Assembly: GCA_029963845.1 (NCBI GenBank) | Contig: JANEYF010003854.1 | Span: forward strand, 310,001-374,000 | DNA length: 64,000 nt | Direction: 5' to 3' | Source of the DNA: Rhamnusium bicolor | Lineage: Eukaryota; Arthropoda; Insecta; Coleoptera; Cerambycidae | Shown here: piece by piece, positions 12,824 to 25,846 of the stretch | Numbering within the stretch: position 1 is the stretch's first letter | Layout: the number at the start of each line of letters is the position of its first letter | Translations under genes and position numbers: made by a program | The notes under the pieces: generated by a model | What the model was told of the DNA's origin: nothing | The model's database searches: none | The model's input: only the letters and a program-made list of their open reading frames with translations

Positions 12824-15800
12824 TTAGGTTTTTAAATAAGTTTTAACATGATCCTGGCTAATTTTGTAAATAGGAATATACAACAATAATTGATTTTCTT
12901 CAATAATATTGTTATAGAGAAATGTTATACTTTCGATACAAAACAACAATCCTATTACCCCCATTTTTCTTACACTCTCACAAACAGGTTTGCCAATCGC
13001 TGATTCCAAAGATTTTAAATAGTCTGCTGTTTCTGACAAAAATTTATTAAAACCCTCAAAATATTGTTTGTTAACAGGCTGTTTGTAACCATACTGATAC
13101 ATATTTCTGGAATTCAAGATGTCAAATATGTTATTGATACATCTAATAAATTTTACTGTAGCTTCACAATCTTTAAACTGCTCTAATTTTAAAGTTTCGT
13201 TTAAAAACTCCAAAGCATGTGCTACAGAAGTACTAAATAGTTGGGGGGCTAATTTAACTTTCATTTTTTTGTTTTTAAAGAATATATGTGATTTTCTCAA
13301 TTTATTAGCTAAATGAACACCCTCTTCATCTTGCAATTTCATTAATTTTACTAAATATTCCCACTGAATAATATCACCGTTATCAATAATATTTTTTTTT
13401 ATCTCCTAACAAATTTCTTAACAATTTAATCATATGACAGGGGTACAAAAAGACTGCAATTCTTCTGCCACAACTGGGATCAACAAATGTAGATTGTATA
13501 TTTTTGGGATCAAAATTACACCCTAACTGTTTGGCCAACGTAACATTGTTCGTAGCTCCATCAAAACATATCGAAACCAATAGTAGCCCCGTTTCATTGA
13601 ATAACTTTAGACACTGTAGCACTAAATTTTTTTTTGTTGACCGGTTAAACTATCTATTAAAAAAATATCCAAGAGGAAGCTCCATGACTCATTAATGCAA
13701 ACTAGCATGAACACGAGTGCATCCTTGGCTACAGGATGACAGTCAGTTTCAGTTTCTACTCCAAAATCTACAAATCCGTAATACTTCGTTCCATCCCACT
13801 CCACATGCTGACGAATTGTCATTTCGTCTACAGTTAAGCTGCAAATAAGTTTATAATCTGTATGCTGTCCTTTGATTTTTAATAGGTCGAAAACTTCTGC
13901 TGTAAATCCGGCCTCGCCATTTATATTTTTGTACCACCTCAATATAGTCTGGGTGAGGAAGAGCCGAATTAAAAGTATTACGAACAAAATTGTATGCCTT
14001 AACAGAATAATAATGAAAAATTAATAAAAAGGCTTTAAGCTGTTCGCCATACTTATGTTTATGGTACATCTGTCTGCAAAAATTCTTCAGTAGGTCGTAT
14101 CTTACACAAAGTTTCTAATGTTTCATCGGTGACTTTGCCACTGAGTGATTTAATCACCTCAGCAAGCCTAGCAACTCTTTTCTTAAAATGGCGAAGACTT
14201 GTCCTAAGCCTCTTAATTTTTTTACGAGCTTTAGTCAACTGAGACTTCAGTTTTCGTTTTCGGGGTGTTTCAACCTTAAAAAAATTTACATAATTAATAA
14301 ACAATATTGGCACTATTATTGATTTTTGATTATAGATTGAATGAAGACTTACTTTCGTAAGATGTTTATTATTATTTTTTTAATTTAACATACTTCTATT
14401 ACTTACTGAATGCCAATATTAAATAATAAAGGCCCTGGCAATGCTGACTGAACAATTTGAACAACTTATTTAATGTTTTTTAAATAAGTATACTTTATTT
14501 TTCAATAAGTTAAAATACTTAGTAATAGTAATCAATAATAAATTTTACTTAGTTAACTTACTTTAGAATGCCCTCGAATAGGAGAACTTGGGGGTGTTTT
14601 ATTTTCCACAAAACCCAAACTAGTAAATGACCTTTGTGGCAATTCTGTCCTTTCTATGTCCTGATAAAATCCAGTACTTGTTGATGGCCGTGGTTCATTT
14701 AACAAAGATATAGCAGCACTCGTCGATGGTTGAGACGAAACAGATGTAGTTTCGGTCAAGCTTTTACTAGTATCCTATAAAAAATAAGATGTATTATACC
14801 TACGTGTTATTGTTTATATTGTTTAAATCCTTTTGATATTTTATCTACAGGGTTTTTCTTCATATATTGACACTCCCCCTGTCGAGCCCCCTGTAGACTT
14901 CATTTTAGGAGTTATTGAAAAATATTAAGTTTTATGGATTTTTCTCAATTTTCATAATTTGCAATCAGAAAAAATAAATGAATATTGCGAATGTAAAATT
15001 TCTAATTGAACTATCCCTCTGCTTTATTGAACATCATTCACCTGAATTTAAAAAAAATTAAAGGCCCTTGGAAAATTTTACATTTTCTATATTGATTTGT
15101 TTTTCTGTAAGAAAATCACAAAAATAAATCCTCGAAAAAAATATATTTGAAAATAATAGTATACCTAAATAATACACAGCAATTTTTTAATTATATTCTC
15201 GAATAAATTTAATAGGTATTTATAAAATAATTTTTCTGCTCATATGGAAACAGTAAATAAACAAAAGTTATGAATAAATACATTATTGTAAAAATAATTT
15301 AGGCATAAAATTTTAAATACGTTTCTAATTTTTATAAAATTTTATGTAAGTAAATATTTGAGAACTTCGGAAAAGGTAATTTTTTGGACACTATTAACTT
15401 TTTGTTTAAAATTTAAGTAGGTAGGTACTGTATTTTTAATAATAATTATTTTAGTGATCTGAATAAACTAATATTATATATTTCTTTCGAATCTACTTAC
15501 CGTAATGTCAAAAATAGGTGTTTTAAATAGAGTGAAAAATGTGACTTCTCAAAATCATAAGACTCCTGGGTAAAATGTAAGTGGCATACATTGGAATTCA
15601 CAAACATATCTTCTTTTTCCAAATTTAAAGATACTCTCCAAGCCTCTCTTCTCTCAGTATCCTTTGGAACACTAAAAATAATACAATCTTAAAGTACCTA
15701 TTGTGTAAAATCGTATAAAACGTGCTACTGTCAACATTAAATATATTCATCCCCTTTGATTAATCCACATTATTGCAATAATTAATAATTATCTTTGCAA

Positions 15801-15971
15801 ATCTCATGGAAATGGGAAATACGGCTCTGTGTCTCCTTAAACAATCGAATATGGCCTCCAAAACAAACATGTTTATTAAGTAACTTACCGAAATAAATGA
15901 ATAGATGATTTATCCCTCACACAGTTTGCAGTTTTGTGGTAAACACAACTTTTTATAAAGCACCTGGGCAT
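12824..15971 (-). mobile_element. P-element-type THAP transposase gene, frameshifted
   Basis: This is a P-element/THAP9-like DDE transposase that still shows its exon structure. Exon 1 (15,971-15,889) begins MPRCFIKSC and ends in phase 2. Exon 2 (15,671-15,501) joins to give HLFRVPKD, the conserved THAP core, followed by VCHLHF; the C2-CH zinc ligands are visible. A one-base shift in exon 2 hides the AVPTxF-like box (KTPIFDIT). Exon 3 (about 14,777-14,562) is Ser/Thr-rich and exon 4 (from about 14,273) is a Lys-rich coiled coil. The catalytic region then follows: VDEMTIRQHVEWDG, PVAKDALVFM, CFDGATNN, CHMIKLLRNL and DEEGVHLANKLR. Further one-base shifts near 14,065 and 13,940 break the frame. 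The splice junctions are intact, so decay is recent. P-type 31-bp ends were not found. Confidence 0.85.
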
Positions 15972-16049
15972 TTTTCACGCTATATAGTCACAAAAATAGT
16001 CACTGAATCAAAACCTCACTTCCACAACGAACATCGAAATACAATATGG

Positions 16050-17250
16050 ATGCTATCTAGAGATGTGTCATTCGTGAATGATTCGATCTTCGGGATTCGA
16101 TCATCTGAAAGTATTGAATGATAGAATCTTTTTTGCGGCGAACGATTCGGTCAATCGCGGATTTTAACATCGTCCGCTTTCGTCTCACCTAGGTGAATGC
16201 TTGGTTCTTGGTTCATTTGCGTATTGAGTGAATGAAAATTGTGAATGTGAACGACGACCGAAGATCGAACCAACTCGACATCGAACATTAAAACAAACGA
16301 ATCATTCAATATGGTATTCCATCATTGTTTATGTCTTGTATAAATGCCTAATTAATTTACTTGAAAACATTTATGCCATATTTATTATTTCGCTTAGTTT
16401 AATAGTAATAACAACATAATGAATTTAAAGTTACCAAAATATAAACTTTAGACAGCATAAATCCCTTTTCTTTTTTATAGAAGTACATATGTTTTAAAAG
16501 ACGTGAATTATTGCAAAATGTGAGGGTGTTCTATTATTTTTTATATAATTATTGCAGGAATTTTTGGAATCAAATTATTTTTTATATCATATTTAAATTT
16601 TAATTGGTAAAACTAGATAATATAATTATTATTTGCCCAGTTCAATCAATGAAAATAATTTAAAATAAACAATTTTTTTCATTGCCACACAGCAAGAACC
16701 ACTGGGAAAGAAAATTAATTGCATTAAGTTATACAGAAGAATTGAACGGAATACGGTCCCAATGATTTCTCTACTAACAAAAAACACGACACTTTTAATG
16801 AACAAACCGCCGAACGCCAGCTCCAACATTTGTGATAATTAAGAAAATAACATAAACAAGTCTATAATATATTATTCTCCGTTAGTTAGTATATACCTAC
16901 ATAACTGCGATAGACATAATATTCATAATAAAGTAAAAAGAATGGTGGATTCAGCATTCGGCGACAACAAAATAAACAATAATTGTACTCGGGCTATCGC
17001 CCGTCAGACTTGCACGGCCGAGTTGAGCAAATGATTGAATTGTATATTGAATGATGAAAGCTAACCAGTCAGAGAGTGAGTTAAGGCAAAGGCGCACAAA
17101 ACTGCGCATTCAATCATTTAAATATTGTTCAGGTAACGACTGGCTAGAACGATCGAATGATAGATACAAAAGATTCGATCTTTTTGATTATCAATCACTG
17201 ATCGATCGAATCCTTGTAAAATGAACGAATGACACATCACTAATGCTATC
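16050..17250. mobile_element. non-autonomous hAT element with 8-bp target duplication
   Basis: The 1,185-bp element at 16,058-17,242 is flanked by identical 8-bp direct repeats ATGCTATC (16,050-16,057 and 17,243-17,250), the diagnostic hAT target-site length. Its ends are inverted: TAGAGATGTGTCATTCGT on the left, and the reverse complement of the right end reads TAGTGATGTGTCATTCGT. Subterminal ATTCGATC motifs occur near both ends. No transposase is inside; the short open frames are not conserved protein. It sits just upstream of the P-element gene. Confidence 0.85.
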
Positions 17251-18430
17251 GAACTGTCGAAGATACCGACACACTGCCTGTGATTGGTGGGTGCCAGCAG
17301 TGGGGGAATTGGCAACGTGCGCCGTGAATTATGTTCTATCTCCCCCTTTCATAAATCTATGTTGATATGTAAACAAGCAAATTGTTGTTTCTTTATCGGT
17401 CATAGCGGTTTACGAAAATATACTTGGAGAGGCCAACTCACTCTCGCTGTCTTTGTTATTCTTATAGCAATAGAGAAAATAATAATTGGAAATCGTTCAG
17501 AGTGAATTTACGTAAACGTCTTTAGCGTCATTGACATTAAGTTAGGTAAATCGAGAATAAGTTTAGTTTCGATTTAAGTGCGTGTTGTTCTCTTTGTGCT
17601 TGTTTTTATTTCAGTTTTGCGATATTTTAACAGTACCTAAAAGTGCTTTTTGTTATTAGAATAGTTCTCGTCAAAGCTTGGATTTTGTTTACAAATAAAG
17701 TTACGCAGTTGTTTTTATTTAGTGACTTTTAGTTACTGATTTGAACTAGATTTTCCATCTTAATTCATAGGAATATGCTTGATGTCTGTAATTTGAATCA
17801 TAAATTGGTTGGTTAATGTAATGTACCTAAAAGATAGGTTAGTGTAACTCGCCCATTGACCTACATATCAGGTCAATGAACCAGCCGAACATATGACTTA
17901 GAAAACGATTTATTTATTAATAAATTACAGGATTACTTCAAATTATTATAATCGCAGGGTAAGTAACTACTACTTGTTAAAAAATAATAATTCTTTTATA
18001 AACTTTGAAAAAAACGAAATCAAAATTGTCAGTAGCATTTTATGTTTACTGTTTATCGGAAAATTTGGTTTTAGTTTACGAAACACTTGAAAGTTTAATT
18101 GATGCAAGAAAAAGGCAAACTTGTACATTTCTTATATTAAAAGGTATTTTAAAATGTTTAAAAATTATTTCAAATGGAGCACTTAATCGGATAAGTAGGT
18201 AATTATTTAAATTGTATATGAAATGCGGCAACACTGCTAAAGGTCAATGCACTATTTCAGATAAAATGAGGAATGTTTCTAGTAATCAGCAGTTCCAAAA
18301 CAATTTCATCTTATTTTTTTGAAAGTCGATAACTCAATTTTACGTGGGAATTAAGAGAAAAAAAATGTGTCAGTGGGTTTCTACAGATGTCAAGAATCGG
18401 TGGTTTAAATATAACTACGCACTTAAGACT
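17251..18430. other. AT-rich stretch, nothing recognised
   Basis: An open frame at 18,005-18,202 has no known motif and no supporting context. No long repeat or RNA gene is seen. The right end of the possible ACAGGGTG element closes this stretch. Confidence 0.4.
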
Positions 18431-18434
18431 CACC

Positions 18435-19915
<1,481 letters not shown>

Positions 19916-20011
19916 ATAGTGGTGAGAGGTGTCTCTGTGGCGGATAGCGACTTGCACATCACAGCAAGTACCGAGAGCGGCGACCCCTAGCCCAGGTGGA
20001 CTAAACTAATG

Positions 20012-20190
20012 TTATTAAATATGATTTGAAGGAAACAACTACTCAGCGGGCAAATACCTCGACCTGGATTGAATTACACCTTCAAATCATGATATTGGCT
20101 ATCGATCTATCATGATTTGAAGGTGTAATTCAATGCAGGTCGGGGTATTTGCCCGCTGAGTAGTTGTTTCCTTCAAATCATATTTAATAA
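20012..20190. repeat. long fold-back hairpin (83-bp arms)
   Basis: Arms 20,012-20,094 and 20,108-20,190 are reverse complements with only a few mismatches (for example CTGGATTG opposite CAATGCAG). They enclose a 13-nt loop that contains ATCGAT. It has no open frame. It may be a palindromic miniature transposon or a source of hairpin RNA. No target duplication is evident. Confidence 0.85.
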
Positions 20191-20224
20191 TTGAGATAGT
20201 TTGAAGTGGTAGTGGTAAATATCA

Positions 20225-20890
20225 GAAAATGCGTTATTTAATTAAAGCTCATGGTATAACAATCGTAGTGATAGAGATGGAGACAAAACTAGAACACAAG
20301 CAGAGATTGGTATTCTGTTTCATGAAAAGTTTCCTAATTTACGTCATACATCACAAAGAACAGTTAACAAGATTGGAAAAGAGAATATTCGGTTATTGAT
20401 GAAGACACCAAAGTAAATGTAACATTGAAGGTAGAAGAAAATCCTACGACTTCCGCGAGATAAAATGCACAGAATTTAAATCATACATTCGTAATAAAAT
20501 TCTTTAGAGCAAATACATTGCATCCTTACAAACTTAATCCAACAAAGAAATTATATGAGTACGATCCTTATCGAAGGCTGCAATTCTTTAAAGAAAATTG
20601 GACCACACTAAATTATCTATAGATGTGGTATTATTTTCTGATGAATCATCCTTTGCTCTTCATGGACATGTAAATCATCGCAGAATTGCAGATACTGAAC
20701 CCGGCAGAATCCTCACTGAATACAAAAGTTACATACTCAAAAACCGGAAAAGTTAAGGTCTGGACAGGCGTCGTGGGGAATCAAATAATTACACCAATAT
20801 TCTTTGAGTGTAAGCTTATTCCTACGTCAACAAACATTTCCCAATCCCAACAATCCAGAGATACCAAATCCAAATTCTCCTTTGTGGTCG
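20225..20890 (+). mobile_element. decayed mariner-type transposase
   Basis: Plus-strand pieces follow a DDE transposase order. First is a helix-turn-helix segment with KTRTQAEIGILFHEKFPN and RTVNKI, then a block related to DEDTKLNVLLxVEENPTTSAR. After a gap comes DPYRRLQFFKENW, and then a degraded SDE-containing region. The last piece is KTGKVKVWTGVVGNQIITPI with FFE. Many stops and shifts interrupt it. The family is recognised from these blocks, and the copy is clearly dead. Confidence 0.65.
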
Positions 20891-22161
20891 CCTGAATCAA
20901 CCCTGTTAGAATTCTTTTTTAAGGTTACCTAAAAAACAAGGTCTATTAAACAAAACCTGCAAAGTTGCAAGAGTTAATTAAAAAAAAATAAAACCGGTGT
21001 ATAGTGAATCAAAATACCTTTCAAAGAAGATATAACTCAACCTCTAACTTTGTACCATTTAAAATTTTTGGAAGGGTCGATCTATAGGGGAAAGGTCGAA
21101 AGAGGGTATGAAATTTGTATGACAAAAATTGGCGTTTCAAAAACAGAAATCGACGCCTGAGAATTTTTTCCAAAATAAAATTTCTATTATCGAGATACAA
21201 TTTTTTTTCCATCATAAGTTTCCACACTGTGTAATTGACGTAGCATCAATCCAAATCGCGTAGGCAGAAGTCTAATCAAACGCGTCATATTGAAGTTCCA
21301 TTTTGTTATATAGTGATTGGAAGAAATAAGGAACCATCACAATGATATCTTTTAACCAATGCGCTGCAGGCAATTTTATGAAATCCATTTCATTGAATTT
21401 TTAATGCTTTTCTAATATTTCTATATTATTTACAAAAAAAAAACAGCTGAAAATTAAACTAGTTTATTACACAGGCGTCGTTATTAAATTTAATGAAAAT
21501 ATTTGTACAATTTCATCATGAATAAAATGACTGACAATTTCAGTTTTAACGCATTCAAGTAATTATTATTTACCTGTAATGTACCTTCTTAACCCAATAC
21601 AACTTTTTATTCCTTGTTTTTGATTTTTTTCTGTGCTTACTTTACTTTATTGATTGCTTATTATTTTTAGGGTTATCATCTTTACCACTCATCGAATTAT
21701 GTCCTTGTGTATTTTGCAATTTTAAACATGTTATTACAAAAAACAGATTTACTTAATAATTTCTATTTCGGTCAAAATTTAGTAAACATAATACTGTTCT
21801 TTGTACACTCGGTCATTATTAGAGCAGCAGTTATTTGCTTGATGGTAATATATTTTTCATTTTCATATTTCGTTACACCCATCACGTTAGTTTAAAAAAA
21901 CAAATCTATTTTTTCTTTCTTTTTTTCGTTTCCTAATAATAGTACAACTAATTATGTCTAATTATTTTATTTTCAATAACAATAACAAACGATCTCGTTA
22001 TACCGGCAATTTATTAAATGAGGATACATTTCTAATGACCACAGCATCTGCTTTAGTTCTAACTCGTGATATTGTTGTTATGCTTAGGAAAGTTATTATG
22101 TTTTTTCGAAATTGTGTTAATTACCCTTGATTTACAGTTTTACAGAAGATAACTGTTTTTA
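20891..22161. other. AT-rich host flank, nothing recognised
   Basis: No gene or repeat can be supported here. A T-rich and A-rich stretch near 21,040-21,230 has a frame without motifs. The stretch ends at 22,161, where the GC content jumps and the Helitron array begins with CTAG. The last host bases read on the minus strand, outward from the array, start T-A-A-A-A-A-C. Confidence 0.45.
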
Positions 22162-22306
22162 CTAGAAATTGGCTAAACGCCAATTTCTAGCTCCTGCGGA
22201 GAGCCGAACGCCTCGCGGCGTTCGATGAGAGGGCCTGCCGGCCCTCTGGAACCGTCGAATCGGCCCTGGCGGGCCGATTCACCGTTTCCGCAGTGCGTGA
22301 CGTCAC
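22162..22306 (-). promoter_or_regulatory. terminal hairpin cluster and CRE-like palindrome (monomer 1 as example)
   Basis: Five palindromes follow one another almost without spacers: 22,162-22,190 (12-bp stem), 22,191-22,201 (CTCC TGC GGAG), 22,205-22,224 (8-bp stem), 22,228-22,247 (8-bp stem) and 22,257-22,280 (10-bp stem). The perfect palindrome GTGACGTCAC (22,297-22,306) contains the CREB/ATF site TGACGTCA. Two more stems lie further in, at 22,415-22,435 and 22,687-22,722. The cluster recurs in every unit. By family analogy the terminal stem should act as the Helitron transposition terminator; the other stems have no known role. Confidence 0.75.
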
Positions 22307-23085
22307 GACTATTTCGAAAAAACCTCTTTTTCCGGGTCCGGCTGTCAAAAAAAAATCCTCCATTTTCGCGTTATCCGTCGATCGGCCGGCACGTGTCGGG
22401 CTTACGCCCTCACGGAAATGGCCTGCGGCCATTTCTTCCCAGTTCAGTGGCAAATTACCGAAAAAGAATTATTTTTATTTAATTAAATTATAGGATTAAT
22501 TTATTTCTGTTGGGTGCAGTTGACCCCGTTTTTCGCGAAAACGCGAGATTATAATAATTTTTCTTAGGGCAGTTGACCCCGGACCGAGATTAAATTAAAA
22601 TTAACGTTGAAGGGCAAATTTCGGACGCAGAAATCTTGCGAAAGGGAGCTTTTGGAGCGGGTTTTCGGGTAGGGGTCGAAGCACGAAGGTCGGGAAGGGG
22701 CTTCGCCGGCCCGCGCCGACCTGGAGCTCGCGGATTAAGGGCGGCAGGAGCGTACGAAAAGTGACATTTTTGACGTTTACACGAAATTTAATTTATTTGC
22801 AAAATTCCTCTATCCCACTTGAGCGCGGACATTATTGACCACACCACGTCAATGCCGACGTGAAGTCAAAATTATTTGCAACTTTGAACGCTAATATTTT
22901 TTTTATCCGCGGAAATTAAGGAACGAAAATGTCGCGGCGCACTGTAGAAATACGTATATTTTCGATCCCGACGACCGCCAACCCCCAAAAAAGTGCCCGG
23001 AAAAAAGCCTTTAGAGTACCCAATTTCCACGATTTTGAACAAAGACTACCGCTGAAACAGACGTATCACCTTTTAATAGTATTGA
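22162..23085 (-). repeat. monomer 1 (type A), outermost unit at host junction
   Basis: Its minus-strand 3' end is the CTAG at 22,162-22,165, directly next to host DNA starting with T. The terminal hairpin is CTAGAAATTGGC, a 5-nt loop, and its exact complement (22,162-22,190). The third hairpin is of the GAACGCC/GGCGTTC kind. Confidence 0.85.
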
Positions 23086-24002
23086 CTAGAAATAGGCTAG
23101 GCGCCAATTTCCAGCTCCTGCGGAGAGCCGGACGCCCGACGGCGTCCGATGAGAGGGCCTCGCGGCCCTCTGGAACCGTCGAATCGGCCCTGGCGGGCCG
23201 ATTCTCCGTTTCCGCAGTGCGTGACGTCACGACTTTTTCGAAAAAACCTCATTTTTCCGGGTCCGGCTGTCAAAAAAAAATCCTCCATTTTCGCGTTATC
23301 CGTCGAAAGTCAGGCACGTGTCGGGCTTACGCCCTCACGGAAATGGCCTGCGGCCATTTCTTCCCAGTTCAGTGGCAAATTACCGAAAAAGAATTATTTT
23401 TATTAAATTAAATTATAGGATTAATTTATTCTTGTTGGGTGCAGTTGACCCCGTTTTTCACCAGTACGTGAGATTATAAAAATTTTTCTTAGGGCAGTTG
23501 ACCCCGGACCCGGATCAAATTTAAATTAATTTTGAAGGGCAAATTTCGGACGCAGAAATCTTGCGAAAGGGAGCTTTTGGAGCGGGTTTTCGGGTAGGGG
23601 TCGAAGCACGAAGGTCGGGAAGGGGCTTCGCCGGCCCGCGCCGACCTGGAGCTCGCGGATTAAGGGCGGCAGGAGCGTACGAAAAGTGACATTTTTGACG
23701 TTTACACGAAAAATTAAATTAATTTATTAAAATTTCTCCATCCCACATTTGGTTTTTCTACACGTCGACCCCCCGAATATTGACGTGAAGAAATTTTACT
23801 TTTCGCCCTAAAAACGCTCGTATCTCCGTCATTTCTGGAAATTAAGGAACCAAAATAGCGCGGCGCACTGAAGAATTTTTCCTACTATCGATCCCCTACA
23901 AACCGCGACTCTCAAAAAAGTCCCGGAAAAAAGCCTTTAGCTCCCCCAACCCTCCATGAGAGGTCCGAGGAGAAGCAGCTATCGGCGTTTAATAGTATTA
24001 GA
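23086..24002 (-). repeat. monomer 2 (type B)
   Basis: The terminal hairpin is the TAGGC variant, but its inner arm keeps CCAATTTCCAG, so this copy has mismatches in the stem. The third hairpin is the GGACGCC/GGCGTCC kind. The outer CTAG is intact. Confidence 0.85.
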
Positions 24003-24922
24003 CTAGAAATTGGCTAAACGCCAATTTCTAGCTCCTGCGGAGAGCCGAACGCCTCGCGGCGTTCGATGAGAGGGCCTACCGGCCCTCTGGAACCGTCGAA
24101 TCGGCCCTGGCGGGCCGATTCGACGTTTCCGCAGTGCGTGACGTCACGACTTTTTCGAAAAAACCTCTTTTTCCGGGTCCGGCTGTCAAAAAAAAATCCT
24201 CCATTTTCGCGTTATCCGTCGATCGGCCGGCACGTGTCGGGCTTACGCCCTCACGGAAATGGCCTGCGGCCATTTCTTCCCAGTTCAGTGGCAAATTACC
24301 GAAAAAGAATTATTTTTATTAAATTAAATTATAGGATTAATTTATTCTTGTTGGGTGCAGTTGACCCCGTTTTTCACCAGTACGTGAGATTATAAAAATT
24401 TTTCTTAGGGCAGTTGACCCCGGACCCAGATCAAATTTAAATTAATTTTGCAGGGCAAATTTCGGACGCAGAAATCTTGCGAAAGGGAGCTTTTGGAGCG
24501 GGTTTTCGGGTAGGGGTCGAAGCACGAAGGTCGGGAAGGGGCTTCGCCGGCCCGCGCCGACCTGGAGCTCGCGGATTAAGGGCGGCAGGAGCGTACGAAA
24601 AGTGACATTTTTGACGTTTACACGAAAAATTAAATTAATTTATTAAAATTTCTCCATCCCACGTTTAGAATTTTCTACACGTCGACCCTCTGAATATTGA
24701 CGTGAAGAAATTTTACTTTTTGCCCTAAAAACGCTCGTATCTCCGTCATTTCTGGAAATTAAGGAACCAAAATAGCGCTACGCACTGAAGAATTTTTTCT
24801 ATTTTCTCACCGTACAAACCGCGACTCCCGAAAACCTCCCCCGAAAAAAAGCCTTTAGCTCCCCCAACCCTCGATTGAGAGGTCCGAGGAGAAGCAGACT
24901 ATCAGCGTTTAATAGTATTAGA
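24003..24922 (-). repeat. monomer 3 (type B)
   Basis: The terminal hairpin is the TTGGC variant with an exact stem. The minus-strand 5' end reads TCTAATACTATTAAAC, with one extra T relative to type A ends. The fifth hairpin is extended outward because GGAACCGTC pairs with GACGTTTCC except for one base. Confidence 0.85.
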
Positions 24923-25846
24923 CTAGAAATTGGCTAAACGCCAATTTCTAGCTCCTGCGGAGAGCCGAACGCCTCGCGGCGTTCGATGAGAGGGCCTACC
25001 GGCCCTCTGGAACCGTCGAATCGGCCCTGGCGGGCCGATTCTCCGTTTCCGCAGTGCGTGACGTCACGACTATTTCGAAAAAACCTCTTTTTCCGGGTCC
25101 GGCTGTCAAAAAAAAATCCTCCATTTTCGCGTTATCCGTCGAAAGTCAGGCACGTGTCGGGCTTACGCCCTCACGGAAATGGCCTGCGGCCATTTCTTCC
25201 CAGTTCAGTGGCAAATTACCGAAAAAGAATTATTTTTATTTAATTAAATTATAGGATTAATTTATTTCTGTTGGGTGCAGTTGACCCCGTTTTTCACGAA
25301 AACGCGAGATTATAATAATTTTTCTTAGGGCAGTTGACCCCGGACCGAGATTAAATTAAAATTAACGGTGAAGGGCAAATTTCGGACGCAGAAATCTTGC
25401 GAAAGGGAGCTTTTGGAGCGGGTTTTCGGGTAGGGGTCGAAGCACGAAGGTCGGGAAGGGGCTTCGCCGGCCCGCGCCGACCTGGAGCTCGCGGATTAAG
25501 GGCGGCAGGAGCGTACGAAAAGTGACATTTTTGACGTTTACACGAAATTTAATTTATTTGCAAAATTTCTCTATCCCACTTGAGCGCGGACATTATTGAC
25601 CACACCACGTCAATGCCGACGTGAAGTCAAAATTATTTGCAACTTTGAACGCTAATATTTTTTTTATTCCGCGGAAATTAAGGAACGAAAATATCGCGGC
25701 GCACTGTAGAAATACGTATATTTTCGATCCCGACGACCGCGAACCCCCAAAAAGTGCCCGGAAAAAAGCCTTTAGCGTCCCCAATTTCCACGATTTTGAA
25801 CAAAGACTACCGATGAAACAGACGTATCACCTTTTAATAGTATTGA
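24923..25846 (-). repeat. monomer 4 (type A)
   Basis: Nearly the same as monomer 1 in its AT-rich body and hairpins. The gcagttgacccc-type motif occurs twice, about 70 bp apart, as in all monomers. Confidence 0.85.

Noticed and set aside
18005..18202. 65-codon Lys-rich frame
   Set aside because: No domain, no splice or promoter context, and its length is expected by chance here.
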